Assembly (NCBI GenBank): GCA_007123395.1
Contig: SKLD01000427.1
Coordinates: 1 to 11,826 of the forward strand
Direction: 5' to 3'
DNA length: 11,826 nucleotides
Source of the DNA: Opitutales bacterium
GTDB taxonomy: Bacteria > Verrucomicrobiota > Verrucomicrobiia > Opitutales > Oceanipulchritudinaceae
Of this stretch, positions 1 to 6,788 are shown one piece after another. Position numbers and translations under genes: made by a program. The notes under the pieces are model-generated. The model saw only the letters and a program-made list of their open reading frames with translations, ran no database searches and was not told the DNA's origin. Position 1 is the first letter of the stretch. Every line of letters starts with the position of its first letter.

Positions 1-2
1 AC

Positions 3-1304
3 CACTTCATGGAAGTTGCGAAGATGCGCGCCGCCCGCGTCCTCTGGGCGAAGATCGTGCAGGGCTTCAACCCGGAGAACCCGAAATCGCTCGCCCTGCG
101 CACGCACTCGCAGACCAGCGGCTGGAGCCTCACGGAGCAAGATCCCTACAACAATGTGGCGCGCACCTGTATCGAGGCCATGGCGGCCGCCCTCGGCCAC
201 ACGCAGAGTCTGCACACCAACGCGCTCGACGAAGCCATCGCGCTGCCGACCGATTTCTCCGCCCGCATCGCGCGCAACACCCAGCTCTTCCTCCAGGAGG
301 AGACCGGCCTCTGCCGCATCATCGACCCATGGGGCGGCAGCTACTACGTCGAGGCCCTCACCGACGCGCTCCTGCGCCGCGGACAGGCCCACCTCGATGA
401 AGTCGAGTCCCTCGGCGGCATGGCCAAGGCCATCGAGACCGGCATCCCCAAGATGCGCATCGAGGAAGCCGCCGCCCGCCGCCAGGCGCGTATCGACAGC
501 GGCCTCGAAACCATCGTCGGCGTGAACAAATACCGCCTTGAAAAGGAAGAGCCGCTCGACATCCTCAGCATCGACAACACCGCCGTGCGCGAAGCGCAGA
601 TCCGCCGCCTCGGAAAGCTCCGGCAGGAGCGCGACGAAGCCCGCTGCCGATCCGCCTTGGAGGCCATCGAGCAAGCCGCCGCCTCCGGCGAGGGCAACCT
701 TCTCGAACTCGCCGTCGAAGCCGCCAAAGCCCGCGCCTCCCTCGGCGAAATCTCCTCTGCCATGGAAAAGTCATTCGGCCGCCACCAAGCCACCGTCCGC
801 TCCATCAGCGGCGTCTACAGCCGCGAGTTCGGACAAGGCGACGCCATCGAAGCCCTCCGCCGCCGCACCGACGCCTTCGCCGCCCACGAAGGCCGCCGCC
901 CCCGCATCCTCGTCGCTAAGATGGGGCAGGACGGCCACGACCGCGGCGCCAAAGTCGTCTCCACGGCCTACGCCGACTTCGGGTTCGACGTCGACGTCGG
1001 CCCCCTCTTCCAGACGCCCGAGGAAACCGCCGCCCAGGCCGTCGAGAACGACGTCCACATCGTCGCCATGAGTTCCCTCGCCGCCGGCCACAAAACCCTC
1101 CTCCCCAAGCTCGTCGAAGCCCTCAAAGAACGCGGCCGCGAAGACATCCTCGTCGTCGTCGGCGGTGTCGTTCCCGCCCAGGACTACCCCTTCCTCTACG
1201 AACACGGCGCCCAAGCCATCTTCGGCCCCGGCACCGTCATCACCGAAAGCGCCGCCAAACTCATGGGCCTCTTGGAGACGCAATACGGGCATCAAGATGG
1301 GTGA
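3..1304 (+). CDS. mutB: Methylmalonyl-CoA mutase, large (catalytic) subunit, C-terminal part
   Basis: Partial gene: the reading frame is open to the left edge, so the 5' end lies outside the window and the ATG at 9 is internal. The product is the C-terminal ~430 residues of adenosylcobalamin-dependent methylmalonyl-CoA mutase, which interconverts (R)-methylmalonyl-CoA and succinyl-CoA in cytoplasmic propionate metabolism. Visible hallmarks are the end of the TIM barrel (RTHSQTSGWSLTEQDPYNN, IARNTQ, DPWGGSYYVE) and the GVNKYRLE segment. The C-terminal B12-binding Rossmann domain has DGHDRG at 930-947, whose His is the lower cobalt ligand, then MSSLA and VVGGVVP. The frame ends with a normal MutB C-terminus at a TGA. 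No MeaB/ArgK chaperone gene, a common partner, follows; the next gene is a transposase. Identity is secure. Whether a separate small subunit exists cannot be seen. Confidence 0.97.
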   Translation, partial: HFMEVAKMRAARVLWAKIVQGFNPENPKSLALRTHSQTSGWSLTEQDPYNNVARTCIEAMAAALGHTQSLHTNALDEAIALPTDFSARIARNTQLFLQEETGLCRIIDPWGGSYYVEALTDALLRRGQAHLDEVESLGGMAKAIETGIPKMRIEEAAARRQARIDSGLETIVGVNKYRLEKEEPLDILSIDNTAVREAQIRRLGKLRQERDEARCRSALEAIEQAAASGEGNLLELAVEAAKARASLGEISSAMEKSFGRHQATVRSISGVYSREFGQGDAIEALRRRTDAFAAHEGRRPRILVAKMGQDGHDRGAKVVSTAYADFGFDVDVGPLFQTPEETAAQAVENDVHIVAMSSLAAGHKTLLPKLVEALKERGREDILVVVGGVVPAQDYPFLYEHGAQAIFGPGTVITESAAKLMGLLETQYGHQDG

Positions 1305-1311
1305 GGGCAGG

Positions 1312-1374
1312 CCTCTCCCTCTCCCTCTCCCTCTCCCTCTTCTCCTTCTTCTCCTTCTTCATCTTCCTCCCCCC
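1312..1374. repeat. Homopyrimidine tract with CTCTCC hexamer repeats
   Basis: Eight bases after the mutase stop codon there is an uninterrupted run of 49 C/T bases (1312-1360). After a single A it continues to 1374. It begins with four CTCTCC units (1313-1336) and passes into TTCTCC/TTC units. A transcript here would be C-rich and free of G, which resembles a Rho-utilisation (rut) site. Such mirror-like tracts can also form triplex DNA. The repeat is directly visible; a termination role is inference. Its position after a stop codon means length changes would not alter the protein. Confidence 0.8.
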
Positions 1375-1390
1375 GCGCCCAACCGTAGGC

Positions 1391-1508
1391 GGGCGGCCAT
1401 CTTGGCCCTCGCCCCGAAGCCCGCATACCTCAGTCCAAGTCGGTTCAGCCATCGATTTCACGGAAGGGAATAGATTCATCCTACCAACCACAGGTAGCCT
1501 GGGAAGGC
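1391..1508. other. Small hairpins upstream of the transposase gene
   Basis: The stretch 1375-1659 has no convincing gene. It holds a GC-rich hairpin at 1395-1407 (GGCCA, loop TCT, TGGCC). It also holds an inverted pair CTACC (1481-1485) and GGTAG (1493-1497), which leads into GTAG + GCCT-GGGA-AGGC (1494-1508). The last has the shape of a short REP: a GTAG head followed by a palindrome. The stems are short (4-5 bp), so chance occurrence is possible. Confidence 0.25.
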
Positions 1509-1680
1509 ATTGCTCCCCTCATCCATGGAATCGATGCCATCCATAGTCCAAAAGCATCTATCCCGTCCGCGCTGGAAAGTATGCGACGGTGCAAACCCCC
1601 GGTCAGCCCTTTTCACGAGCAAAATTTTCTTGAAGAAATTTCTTGTGTTCGGGTTCCGGATGCCTCAAGGTTTTTCCGTT

Positions 1681-2688
1681 ATGGGAGAAATCAGAATAAA
1701 ACGTGAGGACGGGCCGGCGGTATATCATGTGACATCGCGGGTGATTCAGAAGCGGCGGTTGCTGGCGGAGGGACAGCGGGAGGTATGGGTTGCGGCGCTG
1801 CACCGCGCGGCGGAGTTCAGCGGGGTGGAGTTGATCACCTACTGTGTGTTGGAGACGCACTTCCACATTCTTGTGCGCATTGATCCGGCGGCGCGTATGT
1901 GCGACGACGCCACCTTGGTGCGGCGCTACCGCTCGCTCTACGGGGCCTCGCGCGCGCAGTGGAGCGGGCTCAACGCGGATGAACTGGCGCACGCGCTCGC
2001 CAACGATCCGCCGGAGGTGGCGGAGGCGCTGCGGGAGCGGCTGCGCCGTCGCATGGGCGACGTCTCGGAGTTCATGCGGACCTTGCGGCAGCGCTACACG
2101 CGCTGGTTCAATCTTGCGCACGGAACGGCGGGGACGCTGTGGGCGGAGCGCTTCGGCAGCGTGCTCGTGCAGGACACGCCTTGGCTGGTGGGGCTGATCG
2201 CGGCCTACATCGACCTGAACGCGGTGCGGGCGGGCTTGGTGGAACTGCCCGAGAACTACCGTTGGTGCGGCTACGCGGAGGCGCTGGCGGGGAAGGAATC
2301 CCTCTGTCGTTCGCTCGCGGCGTGCTCTCCGGCGGCGAAAGACACGGCGGAAGCTTTGGCGTGCTACCGTCTGCTGATGTTCGGGAAGGGAGCAGGGGCT
2401 AAGGGCGATGGCAGTGGTGTCCGTATCGATCCCGAGGCGCTGCTGGAGGCGGTGAGGAACGGCGGGGAGTTGCAGCCGCACGAATTGCTGCGGTTGCGCG
2501 CACGGTTTCTCACCGAGGGCCGGGCGCTGGGAACGCGTGACTGGTTGGAAGACGGTGAAGGGGCGCGTGTCCTTGCCATGCTGAAGCGCCCGCCGCCGTG
2601 CCGTCCGGTTGAGGTTCTCGACAATGTGGATCTGGCGGTGGCGCGTTCACGGGCGGTATATTGTGCCCTTGAGCATCCCGGGGAGTGA
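1681..2688 (+). CDS. REP-associated tyrosine transposase (Y1/HUH, IS200-like superfamily)
   Basis: A 335-aa protein of the Y1 transposase family (PF01797-like). Such enzymes nick single-stranded DNA at hairpins; the RAYT branch acts on REP palindromes. The HUH motif is His60-Phe61-His62 (ETHFHILV). The predicted catalytic tyrosine is Tyr139 in QRYTRWFN, followed by the family segments GTLWAERFGS and YIDLNAVRAGLV. The C-terminal region (RLRARFLTEGRALGTRDWLE) resembles extensions seen in longer members of the family. The frame is open upstream to 1510, but homology-like sequence begins near IKREDGPAVYHVTSR. ATG 1681 has an AAGG ten bases upstream, while ATG 1660 (adding MPQGFSV) is a possible alternative. 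No terminal inverted repeats or target duplication are visible, as expected for RAYTs. The gene appears intact. It may relate to the palindrome array at 8038-8406. Confidence 0.88.
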   Translation: MGEIRIKREDGPAVYHVTSRVIQKRRLLAEGQREVWVAALHRAAEFSGVELITYCVLETHFHILVRIDPAARMCDDATLVRRYRSLYGASRAQWSGLNADELAHALANDPPEVAEALRERLRRRMGDVSEFMRTLRQRYTRWFNLAHGTAGTLWAERFGSVLVQDTPWLVGLIAAYIDLNAVRAGLVELPENYRWCGYAEALAGKESLCRSLAACSPAAKDTAEALACYRLLMFGKGAGAKGDGSGVRIDPEALLEAVRNGGELQPHELLRLRARFLTEGRALGTRDWLEDGEGARVLAMLKRPPPCRPVEVLDNVDLAVARSRAVYCALEHPGE

Positions 2689-2705
2689 GCCGCGTTGACG
2701 TTTTC

Positions 2706-2729
2706 GTAGCCGGTCAGGGTAATTCCGGC
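2706..2729 (+). repeat. Possible single REP-like palindrome after the transposase
   Basis: Seventeen bases after the transposase stop, GTAG (2706-2709) overlaps a stem GCCGG (2709-2713) that pairs with CCGGC (2725-2729) across an 11-nt loop. A GTAG head directly before a palindrome is the pattern of REP sequences that flank RAYT genes. The stem is only 5 bp, so this is tentative. Confidence 0.3.
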
Positions 2730-2747
2730 AAAGTAGATTTAGCGTAA

Positions 2748-2761
2748 AATAAGCGCTTATT
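2748..2761. promoter_or_regulatory. Perfect 14-bp palindrome, LacI-type operator-like
   Basis: AATAAGCGCTTATT is a perfect palindrome centred on CG. The AAGCGCTT core resembles operators of LacI/CcpA-family repressors, whose sites are typically palindromes with a central CG. It lies between the convergent ends of the transposase (plus) and SDR (minus) genes, which is an odd place for an operator. It could instead be part of the neighbouring palindromic repeat or of a bidirectional terminator. Confidence 0.35.
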
Positions 2762-2764
2762 ACC

Positions 2765-2836
2765 GGTCTCCAGCTCCGCTGGAAGAACGGTGGCCAAGCG
2801 GTTCCATTCCACCGCAGCCCGGCGAAGCCGGGGACC
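2765..2836. repeat. Cluster of three hairpins in the convergent intergenic region
   Basis: Three consecutive stem-loops are visible: TCCAGC-TCC-GCTGGA (2769-2783), GCGGT-8 nt-ACCGC (2798-2815) and CCCGGC-GAA-GCCGGG (2818-2832). They are enclosed by a near-match outer pair GGTCTCC/GGGGACC. The density suggests a palindromic dispersed repeat or a structured 3' end shared by the transposase and SDR transcripts. There is no T-rich tail for a standard terminator. No protein-coding interpretation holds in 2689-2976. Confidence 0.4.
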
Positions 2837-2976
2837 GCTCATTTTCGCTAATGGAACGCTCATCTTTTCCGCCGCAATCAATAGCGGTAGGTTTCCACCG
2901 AAGATGCCTCCGATGATCGCAGGGACTACAACCCGCAACGTTAGTGATAGAGCGGATTTGATCTCTGGCGATTCAA

Positions 2977-3741
2977 TCAGGCGCTGTAGACGCCGCCGTT
3001 TATGTCGAGGGTGGCACCGGTGATGAAGCCGCTGTATTCGGAGGCTAGATACACAACGGCGCGGGCGACATCGTCGGGATTGCCGGCGCGCCCGAGGGGG
3101 ATGGCTTCGATGGTGGCCTTGGCGGATGCTTCCGTGGTGTGGGTGGCGTGGAAGGAGGTGCCGAGGATGAATCCCGGCGCGACGGCGTTGACGCGTATGC
3201 CGTGCGGGGCGAGTTCGGTGGCGAGGGCGCGTGTCCACGTGAGGATGGCGCCTTTGGCCGTGGAGTAGACAAGTGAACCGGGATGGCCGCCTTTGCGGCC
3301 GGCGAGCGAGGCGAGGTTGACGATGCTCGCGCCCCCGGAACCGCCCGCTTCGACGAGGTAGGGCAGGGCGGCCTGCGTCACCCAGAGCATGGAGGTGACG
3401 TTGAGGTCGATGCTTTCGCGCCAGAACCCGGCGTCGACTTCGCCGAGCGAGCGCCGCGCGATGAGCGAGCCCGCGTTGTTGACGAGGATATCGAGTCCGC
3501 CGAGAGCTTCGGCGGCCTCCTCCACGAGCCGCTTCGCCTCGCCTTCCTTCGTGAGGTCGGCTTGGAGGGCGACGGGAGCGGGGTGGTCGCCGTGGTGGTA
3601 CCAGTCCGCCGTCTCCGGCGCGCTGGAGAAGTAGTGCAGGGCCACGGAGCAACCGGCTTCGCGCAGGCGCTTTAGCGTGGCGAGTCCGATTCCCTGGCCG
3701 CCGGCGGTGACGAGGGCGCGTTTTCCTTCAAGTGAGTTCAT
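2977..3741 (-). CDS. SDR-family oxidoreductase, possibly acting on a lyase-derived keto sugar acid
   Basis: A 254-aa classical short-chain dehydrogenase/reductase of normal length. The N-terminal dinucleotide-binding motif is TAGGQGIG (12-19), with NNAG at 88-91, Asn114, Ser145, and the catalytic pair Tyr159-Lys163 (YSTAK). Motifs NAVAPG and DINGG complete the family pattern. The end of the second beta strand (ALHYFSS) lacks the acidic residue typical of NAD-specific enzymes, suggesting NADP(H) preference (inference). It starts 42 bp after the stop of the family 6 lyase on the same strand, so the two are probably co-transcribed. In uronate-lyase operons an SDR often reduces 4-deoxy-5-hexoseulose uronate to 2-keto-3-deoxygluconate. 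That is a reasonable but unproven role, and 3-oxoacyl-ACP-reductase-like or other sugar dehydrogenase activity is the alternative. Confidence 0.93.
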   Translation of the reverse strand: MNSLEGKRALVTAGGQGIGLATLKRLREAGCSVALHYFSSAPETADWYHHGDHPAPVALQADLTKEGEAKRLVEEAAEALGGLDILVNNAGSLIARRSLGEVDAGFWRESIDLNVTSMLWVTQAALPYLVEAGGSGGASIVNLASLAGRKGGHPGSLVYSTAKGAILTWTRALATELAPHGIRVNAVAPGFILGTSFHATHTTEASAKATIEAIPLGRAGNPDDVARAVVYLASEYSGFITGATLDINGGVYSA

Positions 3742-3783
3742 TGTTTTGCGGTATTGGGTGGATACGCTGCGGCGGGGTGCGCC

Positions 3784-5625
3784 TCAACCACGGAACCATG
3801 TGTCTTCGTCGTGTTGCCAAAGGTGACGGTCGGGCGCGGTGCCGGAGTCGTGATAGAGCCAGCCGAGATCCGCCGAGTAGATCCAAGGGAAGGCGTCGGG
3901 AAGGAGGTGGAGCCAGCCGAGGTCGTTGTCGTGTGCCCAGAAGGTCTCGCCGCCCGTGCCCGCGGTATACCACCACGCTCCCGTTATGTTGTGGTAAACC
4001 CACGGAAAGAGGTCGATGTGAAGGGCTCCGAGAGCGGCCAGGGCCAGCTCGCCGTCCGCCGTTTCGCCGCGCCGGTCGCCGAAATACAGCTCCGCGCGCA
4101 GCCACGTGACGAAGCGCGTGTCGCGGTCCTCGCCAATCCAATCCGGACCGACATCCGCCGGGCTAAGCCATCCGCGGCGCGTCACCGGTGCGCTGCTCCG
4201 CTGGTCGAATCCGGCGTCTTTCGGCTCCGTGCGCGGCTGCCCGTCGATGTCCTCGATGACATCCGGGTAGTCCCCCACGGCGGCCCCGACAACCGGGCTG
4301 TTCGCGCGGGGACGCAGGATGCCGTCGGCAAAGGCGTGGGTCGTGAAGAGCGTGGCTTCGCTGAAGCCGTCCGGCGAGGAGAGCCCCAGCGCGCGGCCTT
4401 CAAACAGATTGCCCTCGAAGAAGTGGCTCGGAATCTCTTCGCCGACCACAAACGGACCGCTTGTGAGCGTGCCCGCGATCATGACGTTGTTCGCGAAGAC
4501 GAGGTTCTCGGGCAGAACCGTGCGGTCGCGGCTGCCAAAGCCGGTCGCGAGACTGAGGAAGGGGCCCTCGATAAAATAGAAGGTGTTGAAGGCGATCGTT
4601 GCATTGTGCGCGGCGAAATACTCATCCAAGGGGCTGTCCGGAACTCCGGCGTAGACGGTGATCGCGGCGCCGTCGCGCCCCGTCGTGCCCGCGATGTAGT
4701 TGTTCATGATGAGGTGGTCCTCGCCGATCACGCGGATGCCGCCGGTGCGGGGCACCCGCCCGCCGAGAAAGTAGTTGCCGTCGACCACGCAGCGGTCGCC
4801 ATGGCGCAGGGTGAGGGTGCCCTGCGAATGAAAGAAGGTGTTGTTGCGGTAAATGTTCTCGCAGGACTTGTTGGAGATGATCTCGATCTCCCCGTCCACC
4901 CGGCTGAAGAGATTCTCCTCCACAATCACGCGGGTGCTCTGCATCGAGGTAGCGCTCGTGCCGATACGGATGGTTTCCCACCCGTTCTCGCCGCCGTCGA
5001 TGCGGTCGGCGAAGTGGTTGTTGTCGATGCGGTGGTAGACGCCCTCGTCCTGACCCGCCGGCACACTCGCGGGCAGCCAGACAACCAAGGTGACGCCGTT
5101 CTGGTTGTGCTCCGCGAAGTAGCAGTGATCCACGCGGTTATGGGTGCCGTAGATGGAGACGTAGAAGGTGCGGGTGCCCGGCATATTGTAGTTGATCACG
5201 GCGCACTGCGTCAGGCGCACATGGTGCGCCAGTTGGGAACTGCTGGTGCGGAACTCGATGACGTTACCACCGGGCACCCCCCCATCGGTGAAAACGAAGC
5301 CCTCGATCACCATGTGCTGCCCGCCAATGCTCATTCGCGAGCGCCCCGTCGAGATCACCCGACCGGGCGTCTCCGCGCGGATGGTGATCGGAGCCTCCTC
5401 CGTGCCCTCACCGACAATCAGCCAATACACGTTGTCGTAGATGCCGTCGGCGACAACGAAGGTGTCGCCGGGGGCCGCCGTCGTCATCGCCGTGCGCAGG
5501 GCGTTGGGTGAGTCGACCAAGGTCACGGCCCCGGCAAAGGGTGCCGCGAGGATGGCGAGCAGCGGCAGCCACGGAAAAGCGGCGCGGAAGGGATTCGAGG
5601 GGTATACGGAGGTGTTTTTTCTCAT
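3784..5625 (-). CDS. Secreted polysaccharide lyase family 6 (chondroitinase B/alginate lyase type) with aromatic C-terminal repeats
   Basis: A 613-aa protein with a signal peptide (residues 1 to ~33: basic start, WLPLLAILAAPFAGA). It then has a right-handed beta-helix of the PL6 type at about 35-450. PL6 enzymes cut uronate polysaccharides (alginate or dermatan sulfate) by calcium-dependent beta-elimination. The active-site strands are clear: GWETIRIGTS (215-224), GEIEIISNKS (245-254) and LTLRHGD (271-277). By analogy with chondroitinase B, Glu246 and Glu248 would bind calcium, and Lys253 and Arg274 would be base and acid. Residues 540-613 form two imperfect repeats starting FPWVY and FPWIY, rich in Trp/Tyr/His/Asp, not part of the catalytic fold. 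The start codon lacks a Shine-Dalgarno. A palindrome sits about 100 bp upstream, and an SDR gene follows 42 bp downstream. Substrate specificity (alginate versus glycosaminoglycan) is unresolved. Confidence 0.93.
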   Translation of the reverse strand: MRKNTSVYPSNPFRAAFPWLPLLAILAAPFAGAVTLVDSPNALRTAMTTAAPGDTFVVADGIYDNVYWLIVGEGTEEAPITIRAETPGRVISTGRSRMSIGGQHMVIEGFVFTDGGVPGGNVIEFRTSSSQLAHHVRLTQCAVINYNMPGTRTFYVSIYGTHNRVDHCYFAEHNQNGVTLVVWLPASVPAGQDEGVYHRIDNNHFADRIDGGENGWETIRIGTSATSMQSTRVIVEENLFSRVDGEIEIISNKSCENIYRNNTFFHSQGTLTLRHGDRCVVDGNYFLGGRVPRTGGIRVIGEDHLIMNNYIAGTTGRDGAAITVYAGVPDSPLDEYFAAHNATIAFNTFYFIEGPFLSLATGFGSRDRTVLPENLVFANNVMIAGTLTSGPFVVGEEIPSHFFEGNLFEGRALGLSSPDGFSEATLFTTHAFADGILRPRANSPVVGAAVGDYPDVIEDIDGQPRTEPKDAGFDQRSSAPVTRRGWLSPADVGPDWIGEDRDTRFVTWLRAELYFGDRRGETADGELALAALGALHIDLFPWVYHNITGAWWYTAGTGGETFWAHDNDLGWLHLLPDAFPWIYSADLGWLYHDSGTAPDRHLWQHDEDTWFRG

Positions 5626-5723
5626 GTGTGTTTTGACCGTGTAGACGGTGCGGATGGGTGTTGTGATCGAAGGCCTGACGGCGGCGGGAAGAGAAATCGT
5701 CCGCCGGAGCGGATTTTCCTTGC

Positions 5724-5751
5724 CATTCGGTTAATAAGTATTAACCGATTG
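5724..5751. promoter_or_regulatory. Divergent-promoter palindrome, candidate operator
   Basis: Between the divergent lyase and isomerase genes lies an inverted repeat with 13-bp arms (one mismatch) around a 2-bp spacer. The core is GGTTAATA-AG-TATTAACC, extended by C and T (10 perfect pairs) and then CA/TG. It ends five bases before the isomerase ATG. Position, symmetry and AT-rich core suit binding by a dimeric repressor controlling both directions. The binding family is not recognised. Confidence 0.6.
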
Positions 5752-5755
5752 AAGA

Positions 5756-6604
5756 ATGGCTTCGTCAACCCAAACTTCACGGCTCCGGGCGGTTTTTTCG
5801 ACCCTTGGATGCCCCGAACTCACTCTTGCGGAGGTCTTCGCCCTTATGCACCGGCACAAACTCGGCGGCGTTGAAATCCGTGCCCTTGAAGGCCGCATGG
5901 ACTTGCCCGCGCTCTTCCGGGAGCAACACGGCGATCCCGCCGCACTACGGAAATACGCTGCCGAGGCGGGAGTGGAGATCGTTTCCCTCGACAGTTCCTT
6001 CAAGCTCGCAGGTTCGCGGGAGGGCGCGCGCGAGGAACTCCTCGCCTTCGCCGAGTGGGCGGAGGGTATCGGCGCGCGGTATGTGCGGGTGTTTGACGGC
6101 GGCGCTTTCGTCTCACCACTCCCGGCGGAGTATATCGCGGAAGCGGTGGAGTCGGTCCGCTGGTGGCGCGCCGAGCGCGAGAAGCGTGGTTGGACGGTGG
6201 ATATCATGGTGGAGACGCACGACGCTCTCTGCACCGGTGCGAACTGCCGCGCGCTGTGGGACGCGGCGGGAATTGAGATACCCATCCTCTGGGACGCCCA
6301 CCACACGTGGCGCAAGGCCGGCGAAGCCGTCGACGTGACTTGGGAAGCGCTTCGCGGGCATGTTCCGCACATCCATTACAAGGACAGCGTGAGCGAACCT
6401 TCGGCGCGGCATCCGTTCACCTACGTCCTGCCGGGCGACGGGGAGTTTCCGCTTGGCGATCTCGCGCGGATTTTGCGGCAAGACGGGTTTGACGGTGTGC
6501 TCAGCCTCGAATGGGAGAAGCAATGGCATCCCTACCTCGCGCCGCTCGACGAAGCGCTCGGGCATTCCGGCCAGCATGCCTTCCTTGAATGCGTCGGTCT
6601 TTAA
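5756..6604 (+). CDS. Sugar phosphate isomerase/epimerase-like TIM-barrel protein
   Basis: A 282-aa cytoplasmic protein (no signal peptide) of the xylose-isomerase-like/AP-endonuclease-2 TIM-barrel superfamily. The usual divalent-metal site is visible in order: Glu153 (MVETHD), Asp180 (ILWDAHHT), His207 (HIHYKD) and Glu252 (SLEWEK). The first strand is FSTLGCPELTLAEVFALMHRHKLGGVEIR-like at 14-42, with the start of the barrel close to the N-terminus. An in-frame TGA at 5750-5752 forces the start to be ATG 5756 or later. That leaves no room for a ribosome-binding site outside the palindrome, so translation is leaderless-like or SD-independent. It is divergent from the PL6 gene and is followed by a lyase on the same strand 184 bp on. 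It probably isomerises or epimerises a sugar or sugar acid; the substrate is unknown. Confidence 0.88.
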   Translation: MASSTQTSRLRAVFSTLGCPELTLAEVFALMHRHKLGGVEIRALEGRMDLPALFREQHGDPAALRKYAAEAGVEIVSLDSSFKLAGSREGAREELLAFAEWAEGIGARYVRVFDGGAFVSPLPAEYIAEAVESVRWWRAEREKRGWTVDIMVETHDALCTGANCRALWDAAGIEIPILWDAHHTWRKAGEAVDVTWEALRGHVPHIHYKDSVSEPSARHPFTYVLPGDGEFPLGDLARILRQDGFDGVLSLEWEKQWHPYLAPLDEALGHSGQHAFLECVGL

Positions 6605-6633
6605 CGGCACCGTCCGACAACGCCGGTTTCCTT

Positions 6634-6674
6634 GCCTTTGCCAAGGCCGCCACCCCGCCGCAGCGGGCGGCGGG
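6634..6674 (+). terminator. GC-rich tandem hairpins after the isomerase gene
   Basis: Two stem-loops lie 30-70 bp after the isomerase stop: GCCTT-TGCC-AAGGC (6634-6647), and an 8-bp all-G/C stem, CCCGCCGC (6654-6661) with GCGGCGGG (6667-6674), around a 5-nt loop. No T-tract follows, so this is a candidate terminator or RNA-stabilising structure only. The remaining bases to 6788 show no gene. Confidence 0.4.
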
Positions 6675-6788
6675 CAGGTCCCTGCGAGGTCTCCATTACA
6701 ATGGTCAACCGGGGTTGCGGGTAACGAGGAATCGCCCCTGTGGTATTGTAGCCCATCTTACGGACCCTGCCCGACAGTCACTTTTTTG

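Noticed and set aside
771..1295. Minus-strand frame opposite the mutase
   Set aside because: Gly/Ala/Asp/Val-rich antisense of the B12-binding domain with no start signal or domain.
1622..1641. AT-rich inverted repeat before the transposase start as an operator
   Set aside because: The arms are short with a bulge and a very small loop; AT-rich symmetry of this quality is common by chance.
2714..3652. 312-codon minus-strand frame overlapping the SDR gene
   Set aside because: Over the SDR region the translation is Arg/Pro/His-rich shadow sequence, while the SDR frame shows full family motifs. Only its tail past 2976 is noted as a finding.
3754..5511. Long plus-strand open frame (585 codons) opposite the PL6 gene
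   Set aside because: It is the antisense of a gene with clear PL6 active-site motifs, lacks any recognisable domain, and its openness is explained by high-GC codon bias.
6453..6788. Upstream extension of the PL38-like lyase frame
   Set aside because: This part overlaps the isomerase 3' end and the hairpin region; the signal peptide begins at ATG 6789, so the extension is not translated as part of an exported enzyme.
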